NCBI RefSeq assembly: GCF_021917145.1
Contig: NC_061077.1
Location: 9,288,083 to 9,352,082 of the forward strand
Length of the DNA stretch: 64,000 nucleotides
Source of the DNA: Hypomesus transpacificus
Taxonomy: Eukaryota; Chordata; Actinopteri; Osmeriformes; Osmeridae
Reading direction: 5' to 3'
Shown here: positions 50,971 through 63,200 of the stretch, in pieces
How positions within the stretch are numbered: the stretch's first letter is position 1
How the letters are laid out: every line of letters begins with the position of its first letter
The notes under the pieces: model-generated
Seen by the model: the letters and a program-made list of their open reading frames with translations, nothing else
Database searches by the model: none
Told to the model about the DNA's origin: nothing
Made by a program: the position numbers and the translations under genes

Positions 50971-52251
50971 GATCTGTGATGCGTCCTCTAAAGACCCGGC
51001 AATTCAATCAATTTCCCGGCACATTTGTCATGTAATGCAATGCGTATGTGCACACCGCCCCCTACCGAACAAGATGGGTAGCTCGGTCAGCAGGGAGCTG
51101 AAGAAGAGCGGCTACTGACGTCACTCTACTGCGCCGCTCAGAATGCATTTTCGTTTTCGAATTATGGGCAGTTCTTTGCGGGCAGAACATGAAAATGAAA
51201 ATGCAATGTCCGCTCAGTACTAATCAGTACTAATTTGATTTATGAGTCAAATAATGCAGCCACATTCTTAAAATGAAAATGCATTTCTGGAAATACATTT
51301 GAATTTGAATTGTGGTCACGATTTTGCAGCCACGTTCTTAAAATGAAAATGCATTTCTGAAAATGCATTTGAATTTGAATTGTGGTCACGATTTTGCAGC
51401 CACGTTCTTGAAAATGAAAATGCATTTCTGGAAATGCATTTGAATTTGAATTGTGGTCACGATTTTGCAGCCACGTTCTTAAAATGAAAATGCATTTCTG
51501 GAAATGCATTTTCATTTTCAAATTTTACATTTCAAATTGAATTTTGGTATCTATTTGCTGGGGCATATTTTGAAAATTAAATTTCAAATGTCTTTTTCGT
51601 TTTCATTTTAATTAAGGGAAAGAATGAGCAGTCTTAAAGAAGAAAATGAAAATGCAAATAGGATGATTGAATACTAATTTGATTTATGAGTCAAATAATG
51701 CAGCCACATTCTTAAAATGAAAATGCATTTCTGGAAATGCATTTTCATTTGAATTTTGGTCACGATTTGCTTCCATACTAAAGGGAAGAAACCATAAAAG
51801 CATGCAGTTAAACAAGTTAAAATTACACAACATTAATCTCTAAGTGCAGGTGTACCTGTAGGAAAGCAATAAAAATCGGATTAACTGAAATAGAATACAT
51901 GTATTCTATATATGTATTTATGGACTCAATTAAAATAGCCTACTGTTACCTTAGCTAATTAGGTGTGATGTGCAACTATTTCTGAGATATTTGGCTATGG
52001 CTATGGCTGTGGCATTTTCCAGTTCTAGCATTCATGGTCCATTGTTTTGTAAATGACAAGCCCGTTTTGCGTCTGTTTTTTATTCTGAAGAATTGTATGT
52101 TTACTCCTATAAATCTTATATCCTTAAACAGGCTCTGATTGTAATCACCTTATTCCGGACGCCACGATGGGCGCGGACATCCCCGTATTCTCATTTCCGG
52201 TTTAGATACTTTCCGCTTTATCCACCTTATTCCCAGCTCCAGATTAGACTC

Positions 52252-52935
52252 TTACTGTACACTGAGGGGACTAGTATGAGTAACCACAGTAAGTTTCAGG
52301 CATGTAACACTTTCCTAGTCAGTGTTAGCAGGGGGTGCATTAAACCTGTCGTGAGATACACCCCCCTCTATTGTCTGTTCTGTATATCTCAGCATAAAAT
52401 GATTCTTACTGTACACTGAGGGCACTAGTATGAGTAACCCCAGTAAATTTCAGGCATGTAACTCTTTCCTAGTCAGTGTTAGCAGGGGGTGCATTTCTTG
52501 GCAAGAAGGAATACAACAAGCCTGCCATGAAATGCACCCCCTCTATTGTCTGTTCTGTATATCCCAGCATCAAATGATTCTTACTGTACACTGAGGGGAT
52601 TAGTATGAGTAACCTTAGTAAGTTTCAGGCATGTAACACTTTCCTAGTCAGTGTTATCAGGGGGGTGCATTTCATGACAAGAAGGAATAAAACAATCCAG
52701 TTGTGAGATGCACCCGCCTCTATTGTCTGTTCTGTGCATCCCAGCATCAAATGATTTTTACTGTACACTGAGGGCACTAGTATGAGTAACCACAGTAAGT
52801 TTCAGGCATGTAACACTTTCCTTTTCCTAGTCAGTGTTATTAGGGGGTGCATTGCACTTGCATCAAATGGAAAACAAGGCCTGCCATGAAATGCTCTCCC
52901 CCCACATACATTTCTTCCCTTCTACTCCAGCATTA
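52252..52935 (+). repeat. four-unit tandem array with internal hairpins
   Basis: Units begin ttactgtacactgagg at 52252, 52406, 52581 and 52758 (periods 154, 175 and 177). Each continues tagtatgagtaacc, ggcatgtaacactttcctag, then gggggtgcatt and its near-complement aatgcaccccc, so each unit can form a stem. Units differ by small indels and substitutions. No ORF. Confidence 0.85.
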
Positions 52936-53565
52936 TGTACATTTAGTAGCATAAATGTAATACCAATACATGTGTAAGTATAGGTTGGTCGGGTCTGAAA
53001 ACAGAATAGTCCATGGTAGGTGGGGGATTATTATGTTTTATTGGACTTTATTTTTTCATTTATTTAATTGAATAAAACAATAAGAGTGATATATCATATC
53101 TCAAAAAATGATTTCATGGTAAGAACATTTGTTTTGATGTTGATACATAGTTGATACATCGGTTTTTAGTACTTGTCTTTTGTAGGCTATAGACATGTGA
53201 ACCTTTGGTCCCTTCTCAGGACAGCTGATAGCCTATTCTGGATCAAAAGGCTGTTGTTTTCGACCTGTCTGAGTAACCCACCCTACGCGCAGGCTAACTG
53301 CATTAAAACTGCATGCCTTTGAACCTATACATTAGTATGAAGAGCCATGTGAAATACTTTGAACCTGCTACACAAAATACATTTCCTTTGGTAATCATAC
53401 TGGGCTATATTTCCTCAGAATGCGATGTCGTGGAGCAAGAATGCTGGTTCGCCTTTGTTACTCTACGGTTTGAATGACAAATTTTAACGATTTTGTGTTG
53501 AAAATAGCATCTGATACATAGATAACCGACATTCTTCTCTTGAATTCTGTAACAAAGAAAGTGTA

Positions 53566-53770
53566 AGGCTGGGTGTCAAACTTGCCCCCACCTCTCATAT
53601 GCTAAAGTCTGGAGTTTCTGGACGGTCTCAACTTGATGGCTCTCACACCCCATTCAAGATGTGGTCTGATTGGTTGTTCTTCTGTATAAAGGCAATTGTA
53701 ATGCATTGTTCTTTGGATTCTTAATCTCCTGAGATCTTCTCCTCAGTTCTCCTTTGTCCTACCCACTCTC
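53566..53770 (+). repeat. copy of the tnfrsf14-like copy B 3' flank
   Basis: gtgtaaggctgggtgtca, cctctcatatgct, aagatgtggtctgattggtt and gattcttaatctcctgagat follow the same order as at 17549-18012 near copy B. The SINE present at 17618-17845 is missing here. No receptor exon precedes it. It may be a fragment of a lost gene copy or a dispersed repeat that also lies at the end of copy B. Confidence 0.7.
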
Positions 53771-55308
53771 CTCAGTTCTCCTTTGTAGAGTGGGTAACAT
53801 TTAAAGCCTTCATTTTGTAACATGTTTGCCTTGTAATTAATTTCATTCATTTGCAATGTTATTAAATGCGTATTTCATTTAACCTTACTTTGACCATTCT
53901 TGCTCTGATTTAACCCATTGTCAATTGGTATCGGCATTATTTGGTTCATGCTAACACTCTGTTCAGTTTCCCATCTTCCTTTAAACCATAGGGGAAAATT
54001 TTTTTTCTCATATTTTCAATCTAAATGTGTTCATTTCTCTTTCTAAAACCCACTAGAGGACACTATTTAAAAGGATATTTTCAAAAATGTATTCTGGGGG
54101 AACATGCCCCCAGACCCCCCTAGTTTTGCTGGGTCACAGGAAAAATAATAGCCTAGGTTTTATCTAGGGGCTTAGCCCCCCCAAAAGTGGGAACCTAGAT
54201 TCGCCCCTGGACTTCTGTCTCCCCTTCGTTTGGTTGCGATATCAAGACGAAATCCTTCAATCTTTGATTGGCGCGCGCTCCCGCGAGGGGGTGCCAATCC
54301 AGAGAGTCGTGCATCGGGTGATACAACACAAATTATACATCGATATGCCGAGGCTTCTTTGATGACAAAAAGCGAGAGCGATTATTGAGACCCTATTCCT
54401 TGATTTAGACCGAGCTCCTTGCGCCCTCTAGTGTTTATTTGAAGGTGGTACACAATCACATCTGTCAATAGCACCGTCAGGCTAATGTTAATCAAGTTAA
54501 AAACTTTAGCAGTATCCATTAGAACAATAACCATTTGTGGATGCCTTAAATCATTACGAAACTAAGAAATTACCTAGAACTACTTTAACCTGGCTATAAG
54601 CTTAAACTCGAGACACACCAACCTTGGAAGAACTGTGTCTCTCGTGACTTAACCTACTAGTTAGCAACTACAGGAACCTGTATCTGACGGCGAATCCACC
54701 CATATAGTTGGAAGGACCAGTCATCCGTGTAGTAGCGACTGATATGAGCCGAAGTCGAACGAAATCTCATTTTATACTTGCAAACTTGCCAGCCAGCTAT
54801 ACATTGCAAGCCAATTCTACAATACTGACAAGCTTGGGGGGATCAACTGCTTCTTCAAGAACGAGAGGAAACAGACACGAACTACTAGCCAAGGCGGCTT
54901 CATAAATGAAGCAACAACGGGTATTAAGCGACTGTACTGAGCTAGCTTTGAGATATAGCTTGTCCATAGCGTGGACGTGGGAGTAGAACTAGTAAGCTTA
55001 TCAAGGGACAGTTGATAGACCATTTGACTATCGTAGAACATTGACTTGCTTTATTGATTTGCTAACCAGTTATTTTAACGCCATTTTACGTAGCTTAAGC
55101 TAACGCTACGACAACTGGTCGACTAGTAGCTACAGATTAGCTTTCTATCGTGGATACTACTACTAGGTGTTTTATTCAGATTATCAGTGCTAAGTAGACT
55201 TTTACGTCCCGGACATTTTACCATTACTTGAAATGAGGCAGAAATATTGTTTCAATCAAAGTTGTACTTTAGAAAGTGAATGTCTTTGCACTTGTGTTCG
55301 GTATTCAG

Positions 55309-56176
55309 ATGCCTGGTCGACTGTACAACTTGAAGCGCCGGAAGTGCAGCTCGGGGACAAGGGGTTCAATTAAGGTGAACTCGTGTAAAAAAAAAACTAA
55401 AATTGCATGCTGTAAGATATTTTACGTAGCTACACATTTAACGTATCATAAACTTTTTTTAACAATCATATTTTTTTCTCATTCCACAGTGTTCTGTGAA
55501 AAAAGAGGTGAAAAAAACAAGGCCCGAATTGGCCCACCCTAAAAGTGAGATGTCTCATAACGAATCGAGCCTTGATGCTTGTATCAGACCAAAACATTCT
55601 ACTCTGATGCTTCGGCACATCAGCTGTGAGTGTGAGGATAGGGAAAAACATCCAGGTTGCGGAGTTTCACCAGACCCCGGGGAGAGTGAAGGCAAAGAGA
55701 ATTGCTTGGGACCGGAACAAAACCACTGCATGAACAGTTTATCAGAGACAATGGAGGGAAACAATACAGAAAAATACGTTGACAATGATATTTTCCCAGA
55801 TGACAACAGTAACCAGATTCTTCCAGTAGAACAATTCTTTGGAAATTTGGAAGTTGTACAGGTGAGTACTGCATGTCAACTAAATACATGTTTGTCTTAC
55901 GAAAAAAGTATATAAAAGTTTTCAGTTGTGTTTACAACCTGTTAGTCCCATAAAATGTTAAGGATTGCATAAACAGAGAATATAGTATATACTGCCATGG
56001 TTTTGACATGCGCATGCTATCCTTATCCTCTTGTACTGTAGGACTGTCCTCAGAGACCAGCCATCACTTCCACCTGGGGTAAGAGCGAGGTCAAGAGACG
56101 ACGTTATTATGCCAAACAGGACAGCGATGATGAAGGCTGCTCTGACATGCAGCAAGATGACAGTGAAGGGAGTTAA
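55309..56176 (+). CDS. c1orf174: C1orf174 homologue (UPF0688 family)
   Basis: Three exons: 55309-55374, 55490-55861, 56042-56176 (573 nt, 190 aa; human 243). The N-terminus is short and basic, the middle poorly conserved and Ser/Glu-rich. The C-terminal block DNDIFPDDNSNQILPVEQFFGNLE matches the human block (DNSVFLDDDSNQ, PVSRFFGN) in order and spacing. The end is Arg-rich then acidic (KRRRYYAKQDSDDE), as in human. The function is unknown in any species; the protein is reported as nuclear. It converges on dffb, as the two genes do in human. Phases are 0/0 at both introns. Confidence 0.92.
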
Positions 56177-56920
56177 TGCACCCTACCAACCAAGATGGGT
56201 CTCTTAACCATGGGTATAAAATAGCAAGTAGGGATACCAGGATACAAGGGGATGTTTCCATGCGGTTAATTCATTCGGTTTGCCAACATGTATGCCTTTT
56301 TTCCAGAAAGAATTTTTGCACATTTGCTAGTAATTATCAGAATGATGCATACTTATTTGTATATATTGATAGTATATCAATGCATTAAGTTTTTATATAT
56401 ATTTTTGTGTTGGGGGGGGGGGGATTTAGTATGATTAAATATATATAATCATGGTTATTTTTCTATACCTCTCAAATGCAACTTACTTGTTATGGATTCA
56501 CATTACAGCATTGCTGATAGGCTACTTAAAGTAAAAATTCATTATTTTTTATTGTTAAGATTTTTGTGTAGACATTTTCCGGTTTTAACACCGAACTGCA
56601 GGCTGTTTGCCCTACAGCAGGATGATTGCATGGACAAATGTATGGTTTCACATAACAAGTGCACCAAGCAATGAAAACAGCAAATACAGATTATGCAGGT
56701 ATTAATCAGTTTAGTTTATTGCAGAAATTTCATTTGGTTAAAAATGAGAACCGACAAGCTGCTGCAGTTCTTGTTCAAGAGGACAAATGGTCTTTAAGCA
56801 TAACCCATTTGTTACGATATAAATATTTGTGACAAAAAGTCATGTGATTTAATAATAAAAAAGTAAAAATCTAATAATTTGGCAGTGTCCAACATTTACA
56901 AAATATTGTTTCCATGGAGA
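56177..56920. other. shared 3' region of the C1orf174 homologue and dffb
   Basis: The genes converge here. The first clear AATAAA on the plus strand is at 56854-56859 and one on the minus strand is at 56715-56720, so the two 3' UTRs may overlap by about 140 bp. A poly-G run (about 56414-56423) lies inside. No gene is seen. Confidence 0.55.
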
Positions 56921-59035
56921 TCAATGTTTTTTCCCCTGTTGGTACATTTTCCTCTTGTCACATACCAGGTCATGAGTACCCTTTTTATGACAGACAATAT
57001 GCACCAGTTTTAGATTGTCTGTGGTGAACAGTAGTTTATAGAAATAATCCAGGTTGATGTCACTGCTCTTGTGGTTCTGTAGTGCCTCCACCAAAGCAGG
57101 GATGACCGTTCTCTTCTTCTCAATCCTGCAGTCAAGATATTTTTTATTTAACACAACACATGTATTTGGTGTCAGCTTGCTATAGTGTGCAATTTACAAT
57201 GAGGGGAAGTAGATAAAAAGTATTTTTTTCCACCCACCGGTGGTCCAGGTTCCATGTGCTAAAAATTATTCTGCTTTCTCGATTGCCGTATGGGTTGATA
57301 GAATGAAAGGACTGGCATTTTTCTTTGTCAAATGCACCCTAGTTTAGGACAGAGACAAGTCTTTAAACCAGATAGCAACACAAACCACTTGTTTATCAGT
57401 GTTAATACATTTTATAACTGACAAACAGCAATTTAGTAAGTTTACAGAATATTGAATTAGTTATGTAAAATGTATTCATATTTAAGATAAAAGCTGAGGC
57501 TGTCATGATTTACATTTTATCATTTGGCAGATGCTTTTCTCCTAAGTGACATACAAATAATGCATATCGTAAATACAGCAGAGAATCAAGTTTTGTAGGT
57601 GCACTAAGTCAACTACAGTGAAACAATTACATTTAACCGACAATGTGATTACATTAACTTACTTGCTACAGGTTTATCATTGTTATCTGAAATATATATA
57701 TATTTAAACTATTACCTGGCAAGTGAACCAGCCTTCTGGGGTACATAGGCAATCAATCCCTGACCTGTCAAAGTACCAGCCATTGTACTTGTCAGATTTC
57801 AGTCTACTCAGTAGACATGCTGCAGTTTTTATGTAGTCAGCCCTGACTTTGGGTTTTTCAATGTTTTTGGCATAGCCGTTCACCTGAAATGGAATACCAT
57901 TCACAATAAATTCGGTCTGAAAGGTACAATCCGAAAGATCAATAAGTGGTCAAAAAAGGTCATTATTAAGAAAAACATTATCAAATAGTATTGCAAATGG
58001 TTTAAATGTCCATGTCCTGCTGTTATACCTTTCATTTAACATTACATCATATTACCTCTTTCATGTAACCCCTAATTCGGCTCTCACAGTTATACTTCAT
58101 GTAGGAGGATTTGGTCTTGAATCGAACGTCAATACCTGAAAAGAAAACATATTTAACAGGCATAAATCAACTGCTTTGCCCTGCCGCCCTGCCACCACAT
58201 CAAACATACCGTGGAACCACTCCTCATCTTCCTTCCTGCTCTCAGCTTCAGAGCAGTCCTTCAAGTGTAGTAGTATATCCCCCAGTAGTTTGCGTCTTTT
58301 TGGAGACTGCTCGTCAGAGAGAAGTTTTCGCGCTTCCTTTATCACGTGGTCTGAGTGCATTTCCGTGTCCAGTAACCGGTCTATGTCACATACAACTGAA
58401 GAATAATTGTAATTTAATGTATTTTCAACTCATAAGGCTGTTACACATAACACCATGTCAATGTATTTGAGGACAGTTGCAATGCAACACGAACTGTATT
58501 CCAGAACAACACATTTTTAATTCCTTCTCAAGGTACATTTAATACAAGGACGTGGATTTTGAATGCCAAGTTACACCCACACCCGTTCCATGTCTCCTCC
58601 TTCGCTAGAAGAACCAGTTCGACATTGTCCGGAAGAGTTTGGAAGTAATGCTCCGTCAATTCTGTTCCATCTTCATACAAGCAAATATGCGAGCCTTCCG
58701 AGAGTACCTAGAAAGCATACATTATTTGGTTTTACGTAACCCTGCCTACAGTACTAGAGCTCATTACAACTCCGAAAAGGTTGGCTAACGGGCTAGCTAA
58801 CTTACAGCCTGCATAAACGACTGCGTAGCTAACGTTGACAAAGTGACAACGGTGTAGTACCTAGGGACTCATTTCACATGAACCATACCTGTAAAAATTG
58901 GCAGCCCTTTTTGAGAAGCCCTTTTAGATTTATTGCGGCCACCCCATACTTCTTCGTGCCTTTGAGACTTCTGAGTTTGACAAGTTTGTTTCTGGTGGTG
59001 ACCAATTGTTTACGAGACATGCGTTCCAATTCCAT
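56921..59035 (-). CDS. dffb: DFFB (CAD), apoptotic DNase
   Basis: Seven exons: 58889-59035, 58581-58707, 58210-58395, 58056-58135, 57716-57916, 57238-57338, 56921-57125 (1047 nt, 348 aa; human 338). The N-terminal CIDE domain (about 15-95; VKLRSLKGTKKYGVAA, LYEDGTELTEHYF) pairs with DFFA/ICAD. A helical linker follows, then the His-Me-finger nuclease region: YNGWYFDRSG, LCTPEGWFTC, HSINPYGNRESRI and VHIVCHKKGTHDL carry the conserved His and Cys residues. After caspase cleavage of ICAD, CAD dimers cut DNA between nucleosomes. The C-terminal basic tail of human DFFB is shortened here (ends QQGKKH), so nuclear import may depend on other residues. The start at 59035 adds about 14 residues over the human N-terminus; an inner ATG at 59020 is possible. 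Confidence 0.96.
57506..57612 (-). mobile_element. partial SINE tail
   Basis: On the minus strand agaaaagcatctgccaaatga precedes taaaatgtaaat, a diverged form of the SINE tail seen at 13729 and 49931. It lies in a dffb intron. Confidence 0.5.
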
Positions 59036-59893
59036 GCTTACAAACAGATAAAAGGCAAACAGTAACGACACCTACTGGAGAAAATTCGAAAATTAGGATG
59101 GTGTGAAAACGTCAAGCATAACGTTACCCAGATTCCAAGCTATAGTTCTTATATGAGATGGAAACTATAGCTAATGGCTTGTTTTGTATTATTAGTAGAT
59201 CCATCTTTTTCCCGGATATAAAGCTTTTCTACACTGACTCTTTGTCTTTAAAAATGAGTAGCATAGCAACGTTAATATCACCATAACAACCATGGATAGC
59301 AACTGAAGCCAAGCGACGGGAGACACCAACTAAAAGGTAGCACAGGGTATAGTAAGATTTATTTCTCTTCATTTCACAATTGTTGTACACTAAAATAATT
59401 ATTGCGGAAGGTGCTGTTGCCTCTTTTTCTATGTTTAATAAACAAAACAAAAAAATCGTCATTATTGACCTTACCCTAACCAAGCCACTACAGTATGTTG
59501 TTCCTGGCGTCCCCCGCATGTGCGAAATTTAGAGCTGTAGTAATCTATTTCAACATGGCTGCGACAGGGTGTTTCAAATGAACTCGTTTAGAAAAATGAA
59601 CTTTTTACTTACGTTCTGCCATAATATCTCAGATCATATGCCGTAGACACCGGCTGTACTGTACAGTTGCTTGTTCGCTAACCCTATTCTAACTGAAGCT
59701 ACAATTCCTTACGGCCTGCGTGTGAGCTAGCTAGTGAGTGTGTATGCAACATAAGGTAAAAGTCAAGCAGTCCCACTTGTAGCAACGTATAATTTTTACT
59801 TTAGCTTCATGAATTAAGGATAACGCAATGAGCTACAGTTAGTCCGGCGCATCATTTGTCTTTACCCTCACAGACTAATCTGCATCTCCAATC
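59036..59893. promoter_or_regulatory. divergent promoter interval dffb/nphp4
   Basis: The start codons of dffb (minus) and nphp4 (plus) lie 858 bp apart and point away from each other. The interval should carry both promoters. No TATA box in a convincing position was found. It contains an in-frame-free stretch with several ggctagcta-type words. Confidence 0.55.
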
Positions 59894-60283
59894 ATGGACC
59901 GTTGGAAAGGCCTATATTACGAAAGATGCCGGCTAATTCCTTCCCACAGCCAGACTATTCGTCTAGCACAGGGTTCACACATCGCCCACTCCCAAGGCTT
60001 CCAAATCACAATGAAGAGTTTGGATGGACCTCATATACACCAGGTTGGATAAACTAGCTGTCATAGTGTGCACCAGAAATCACTGCCATAATTGTCTTTT
60101 CTAGTACTACTTCTTGTCTCTTTTACTCCCCTTGTTGCTCAGGAGTCCTCCGAAGGTGAACAAGCAGTCACTTACCAGCTCAGATTGTCCCTGTTGGATA
60201 AAAGCCACCAGCATTTCTTTGGGAGAACATGGAAGAGCTCAACTCAGAGGATGAAAGCCAACTGCAAGATAAAGTTCAATGAG
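59894..60283 (+). CDS. nphp4: NPHP4 (nephrocystin-4), first two coding exons
   Basis: Exons 59894-60043 (50 codons) and 60143-60283 (47 codons). The rest lies beyond the window. The protein starts MDRWKGLYYERCRLIPSHSQ; the human form starts MNDWHRIFTQNVLVPPHPQ, with LDGPVIRQ matching LDGPHIHQ at the exon end. Exon 2 has HQHFFGRTWKSSTQ and FNE, aligning with human YRHFFGRTWKTT and FNE. Nephrocystin-4 works with NPHP1 and RPGRIP1L in the ciliary transition zone. The second donor (gtgctg) is weak but falls exactly where human exon homology (FNE) ends. Intron 2 exceeds 3.7 kb. Confidence 0.88.
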
Positions 60284-63200
60284 GTGCTGTTTCACTCAGA
60301 CTACCTGTGTTGTTAATTATTACAACATGCTGGATAAGGAATCACAATGTGTAATATGTCTATCATTGTCTTGTGACTGACTGGATAAGGATGCTGATTA
60401 GTTGTAATAGCCTACTTACATACTTGGGTGAGATATGTACATCAGCTCCCTGGCCCACTCCCACAACAGCTAACATTTTACATTGATGGAACTGGCTCTT
60501 GTTGGATATTCATCTGATTTTGGTGGCTTGAATCTGCTTTTCGTGCTGCAGTCTGGGTGTTGTGGGTCAGTTGGGTGTGATTTATCAGCGATGGGTTCCA
60601 GGCTGATTTGTTTGGCAGTGTTAGTGGCACCATAACAGTCACATTAGACTGGAGAGAGCTGGCTACTATTGTGACAATATTTGGTTGCGAATGCATCCTT
60701 ATTTGTTTTTTACAATTTGTACTACTGCCTATTGAAATTAAGCTAGAGGCTTTGCTACTGAGATCAGCTTTTATAGGTTGAATTCTGGACTTTATGACAG
60801 GCAAATGTCAAGTTTGAAGGCATGCTCATAAATAGAAGTCATAGGAGATTGAGTCTCCCGAAGGTTATGGACTTACTGCAGTCATTTTTGGATGTTCAAT
60901 TAGAGGAAATTTGTATTCCACTTTGTTCCTTAACGACAGGACCTTTGCTTTAAGTTGAGAAAAACAAACCTGCGCCATAGGCTATGGCTATCCTCTGATA
61001 TGAGAAACCATTTCCTTTTAGCCAATGTTGTTTGTTGTACTTGTATGTTTATTTGTTGTGAAGTAGACACTAGTGTATACATTAACCAATTCATCAGGGT
61101 TGATTTTGATTAATTTAATAATAGGCCTTCCTACAATCTCATGCCAGGAATGTGCTTTACTTATGGTAACCTGCAACAGCATTTACTCTATATGAGTGGT
61201 TTGTTCATTTCAGGTCATGATTAGATGGCCTGGAAGAATGAGTTTCTTTGATGTAAAATGTACTCTTTGAAAGTTACTTTTTGAAAATCATAAAATGAAA
61301 GATGAGAGTAATTCGACAGAATCTAATATGGAATAAACCAAGATTATTTGAACAGAATCCTCACTTTGACAAAGAGTGTGGGTACTTAACTGGATCGGGT
61401 GATGTACTATAAAGCTGTGTTAAAGGTAGACCGGTGCATTGACAAGTGAACAGTGTAGTTCACACATCATCAGCTTGCCATGATGGAAAATTTACGTAAG
61501 AGATTATTCTTGAATTCAAAGCCTTTAATACATCATAAATGATTCATATATAGTTTTTTCAGAATTGTGGTAGAAAAACCTTCTATTCTGATAATGGGCC
61601 GTATGTTATCACAATGATAAAGTAAGTAAAATCTAGGCTATTGTGTGTCACTCTGCAAGAGCACATGTTTGGAAAATAAAAAGAAGAAAGTAATATCGGA
61701 TGATGCTCTCATATTTAGGGTGGTGTTTATGAGTGGCAAATTGCTGTTTGATATCCAAATTACGTCTCAGGGATTTCTCTCCAGGCAGTGAGGTAACTGG
61801 ATGAAATTGCACAATGCCCGTCAGCCATGATGGATTGGTTTTAATATCTGGCAAAAACAAAGACGCGCAAACAACCAAAGTGATTAAAGGCAGAAAGTGG
61901 ACTCTTATTGTCTATCTCTATCTTTCTCTCCAGATAGAAGCAAGGCAAGTCTCGACAGTGAGGACGTCCAAGTTGTCCCGTCATGAACGTTTTAATCACT
62001 GAGCATATCGTGATATTTAGAAATATGTAATTTTTTTATTATGGGGGGGAGGGAAATTTACAATTATTTTCATCTGATACTTGATTCAATGATTCTCTAT
62101 TATAACATCTAACTACGTTCCTTGTGACAATCAATTCAAAACCAAGTGTAGACTATTTTCTCTGTTTTCACCATTTTTCATTTTACTTTTTTAGGTTATG
62201 ATGACCTGTGGTGTTTCTAGAAATGTTTCATTGGGTGACTTGCTCCCTCCCTCACTCAGTTTCTTCAGTGGACTTTCGTCTAAATACCTGATGATCCTCC
62301 CTAGACTCTAGACAAGAGAGGAGATTTTGTTTTGCTATGGATATGTCGACACCTTTGCAAAAACAACTTCAAGCTATTTTGGGCAGTAGATGGCACTGTT
62401 GTGCCACAGGTGGTCGAACAAGATGTTATGCTTGTTGGTTTTAACATGTGTCTGGGGAAAAACCTGACCAATATTTTGATTTTTGATCAGAATACCGATT
62501 GGAAAAAAACTCCATATTCACTGACATATTTGCAGATATTTTGTTATAGCCCTGTCCTGTATGGATTGTGCTCAAAAAGGCCCAAACACGAAACAGCAAA
62601 AATCGATGTATTAGAACCACAATGACATCGGCAAAATATCAATGCATTGTGCAAACTGACTGGGTGGCTCACTAGGTAGAGGGTGTTCCATTTAAGCTAA
62701 GGCATTTATTCAGAGGCCTGAATTAGATTTCTTCCCTGTCCGTTTCCTCCAAGCCTTCCCTTTTTTCTCTCCCAACCTTTCCTGTCGCTCTTTAAAGCTG
62801 AAAAAAAGGCCAAAACATCAAACGAATGAAAGACATAGATGCCTGTCAAATGTAATGTGTAAGAAGTTAAGTCATCGTCCAATTATTGGTTGATCTCCAT
62901 TGTCTCATTTCTGTCATCACTCTTTTTAGTACAAGTTCAGTCTTGTCCACGTTCACCATTCAATGTAAGAATATGTTACTGGACATTGGGAATTTCAAAT
63001 GGTCACTTTTATTATTTAGGCTAACACTCCATTAGCCCACATAGCTTGATGGTGTGAATTGGTAAACTGGGGCACCCCCTGAGAAAACATTTAACCTAAC
63101 AGTTTCCTTTGTTTTATGATTAGATGTTATCTAAATACCTACGTTATTTTATAAGGAATCCTGCCTAATTCAGAACTTGTTTCAGAAGTCAGAAATTGGT

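Larger units (their letters stand above)
50101..51778. mobile_element. 1,678-bp palindromic element with 618-bp arms
   Basis: The arms 50101-50718 and 51161-51778 are inverted copies that look identical wherever I compared them, including translated frames of 93 aa. The ends are gtatggaagcaaatcgtgac and its complement. TAAA flanks both sides (50097-50100 and 51779-51782), a likely target duplication. The arms contain three to four 70-71-bp tandem units. The 442-bp centre is unique and holds a short ORF (50656-50970). It is non-autonomous, and the arms may fold into a very long hairpin. A diverged fragment at 13239 shows it belongs to a family. The superfamily is uncertain. Confidence 0.85.
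49931..51842 (-). mobile_element. SINE split by a later insertion
   Basis: Left part 49931-50100 and right part 51779-51842 together match the repeat at 17618-17845 (tail ttcatttagcagacgctttt, body gctttacaaagtgcatag and cattgcgggtag, end aaacaagttaaaattacaca). The palindromic element at 50101-51778 interrupts it. Removing the insert and one TAAA restores a continuous match. Confidence 0.8.
49439..55308. other. repeat-rich intergenic region
   Basis: No host gene is supported. Contents in order: glycosyltransferase promoter area (to about 49920), an interrupted SINE (49931-51842) with a palindromic element inside, a four-unit tandem array (52252-52935), a copy of the tnfrsf14-like 3' flank (53566-53770), a decayed element with caggggcgaatc-type ends (about 54080-54210), and the promoter region of the C1orf174 homologue. 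Confidence 0.7.

Noticed and set aside
62332-62625. Open frame of 97 aa in nphp4 intron 2
   Set aside because: Does not resemble the next nphp4 exon or any family I know, and lacks splice borders.
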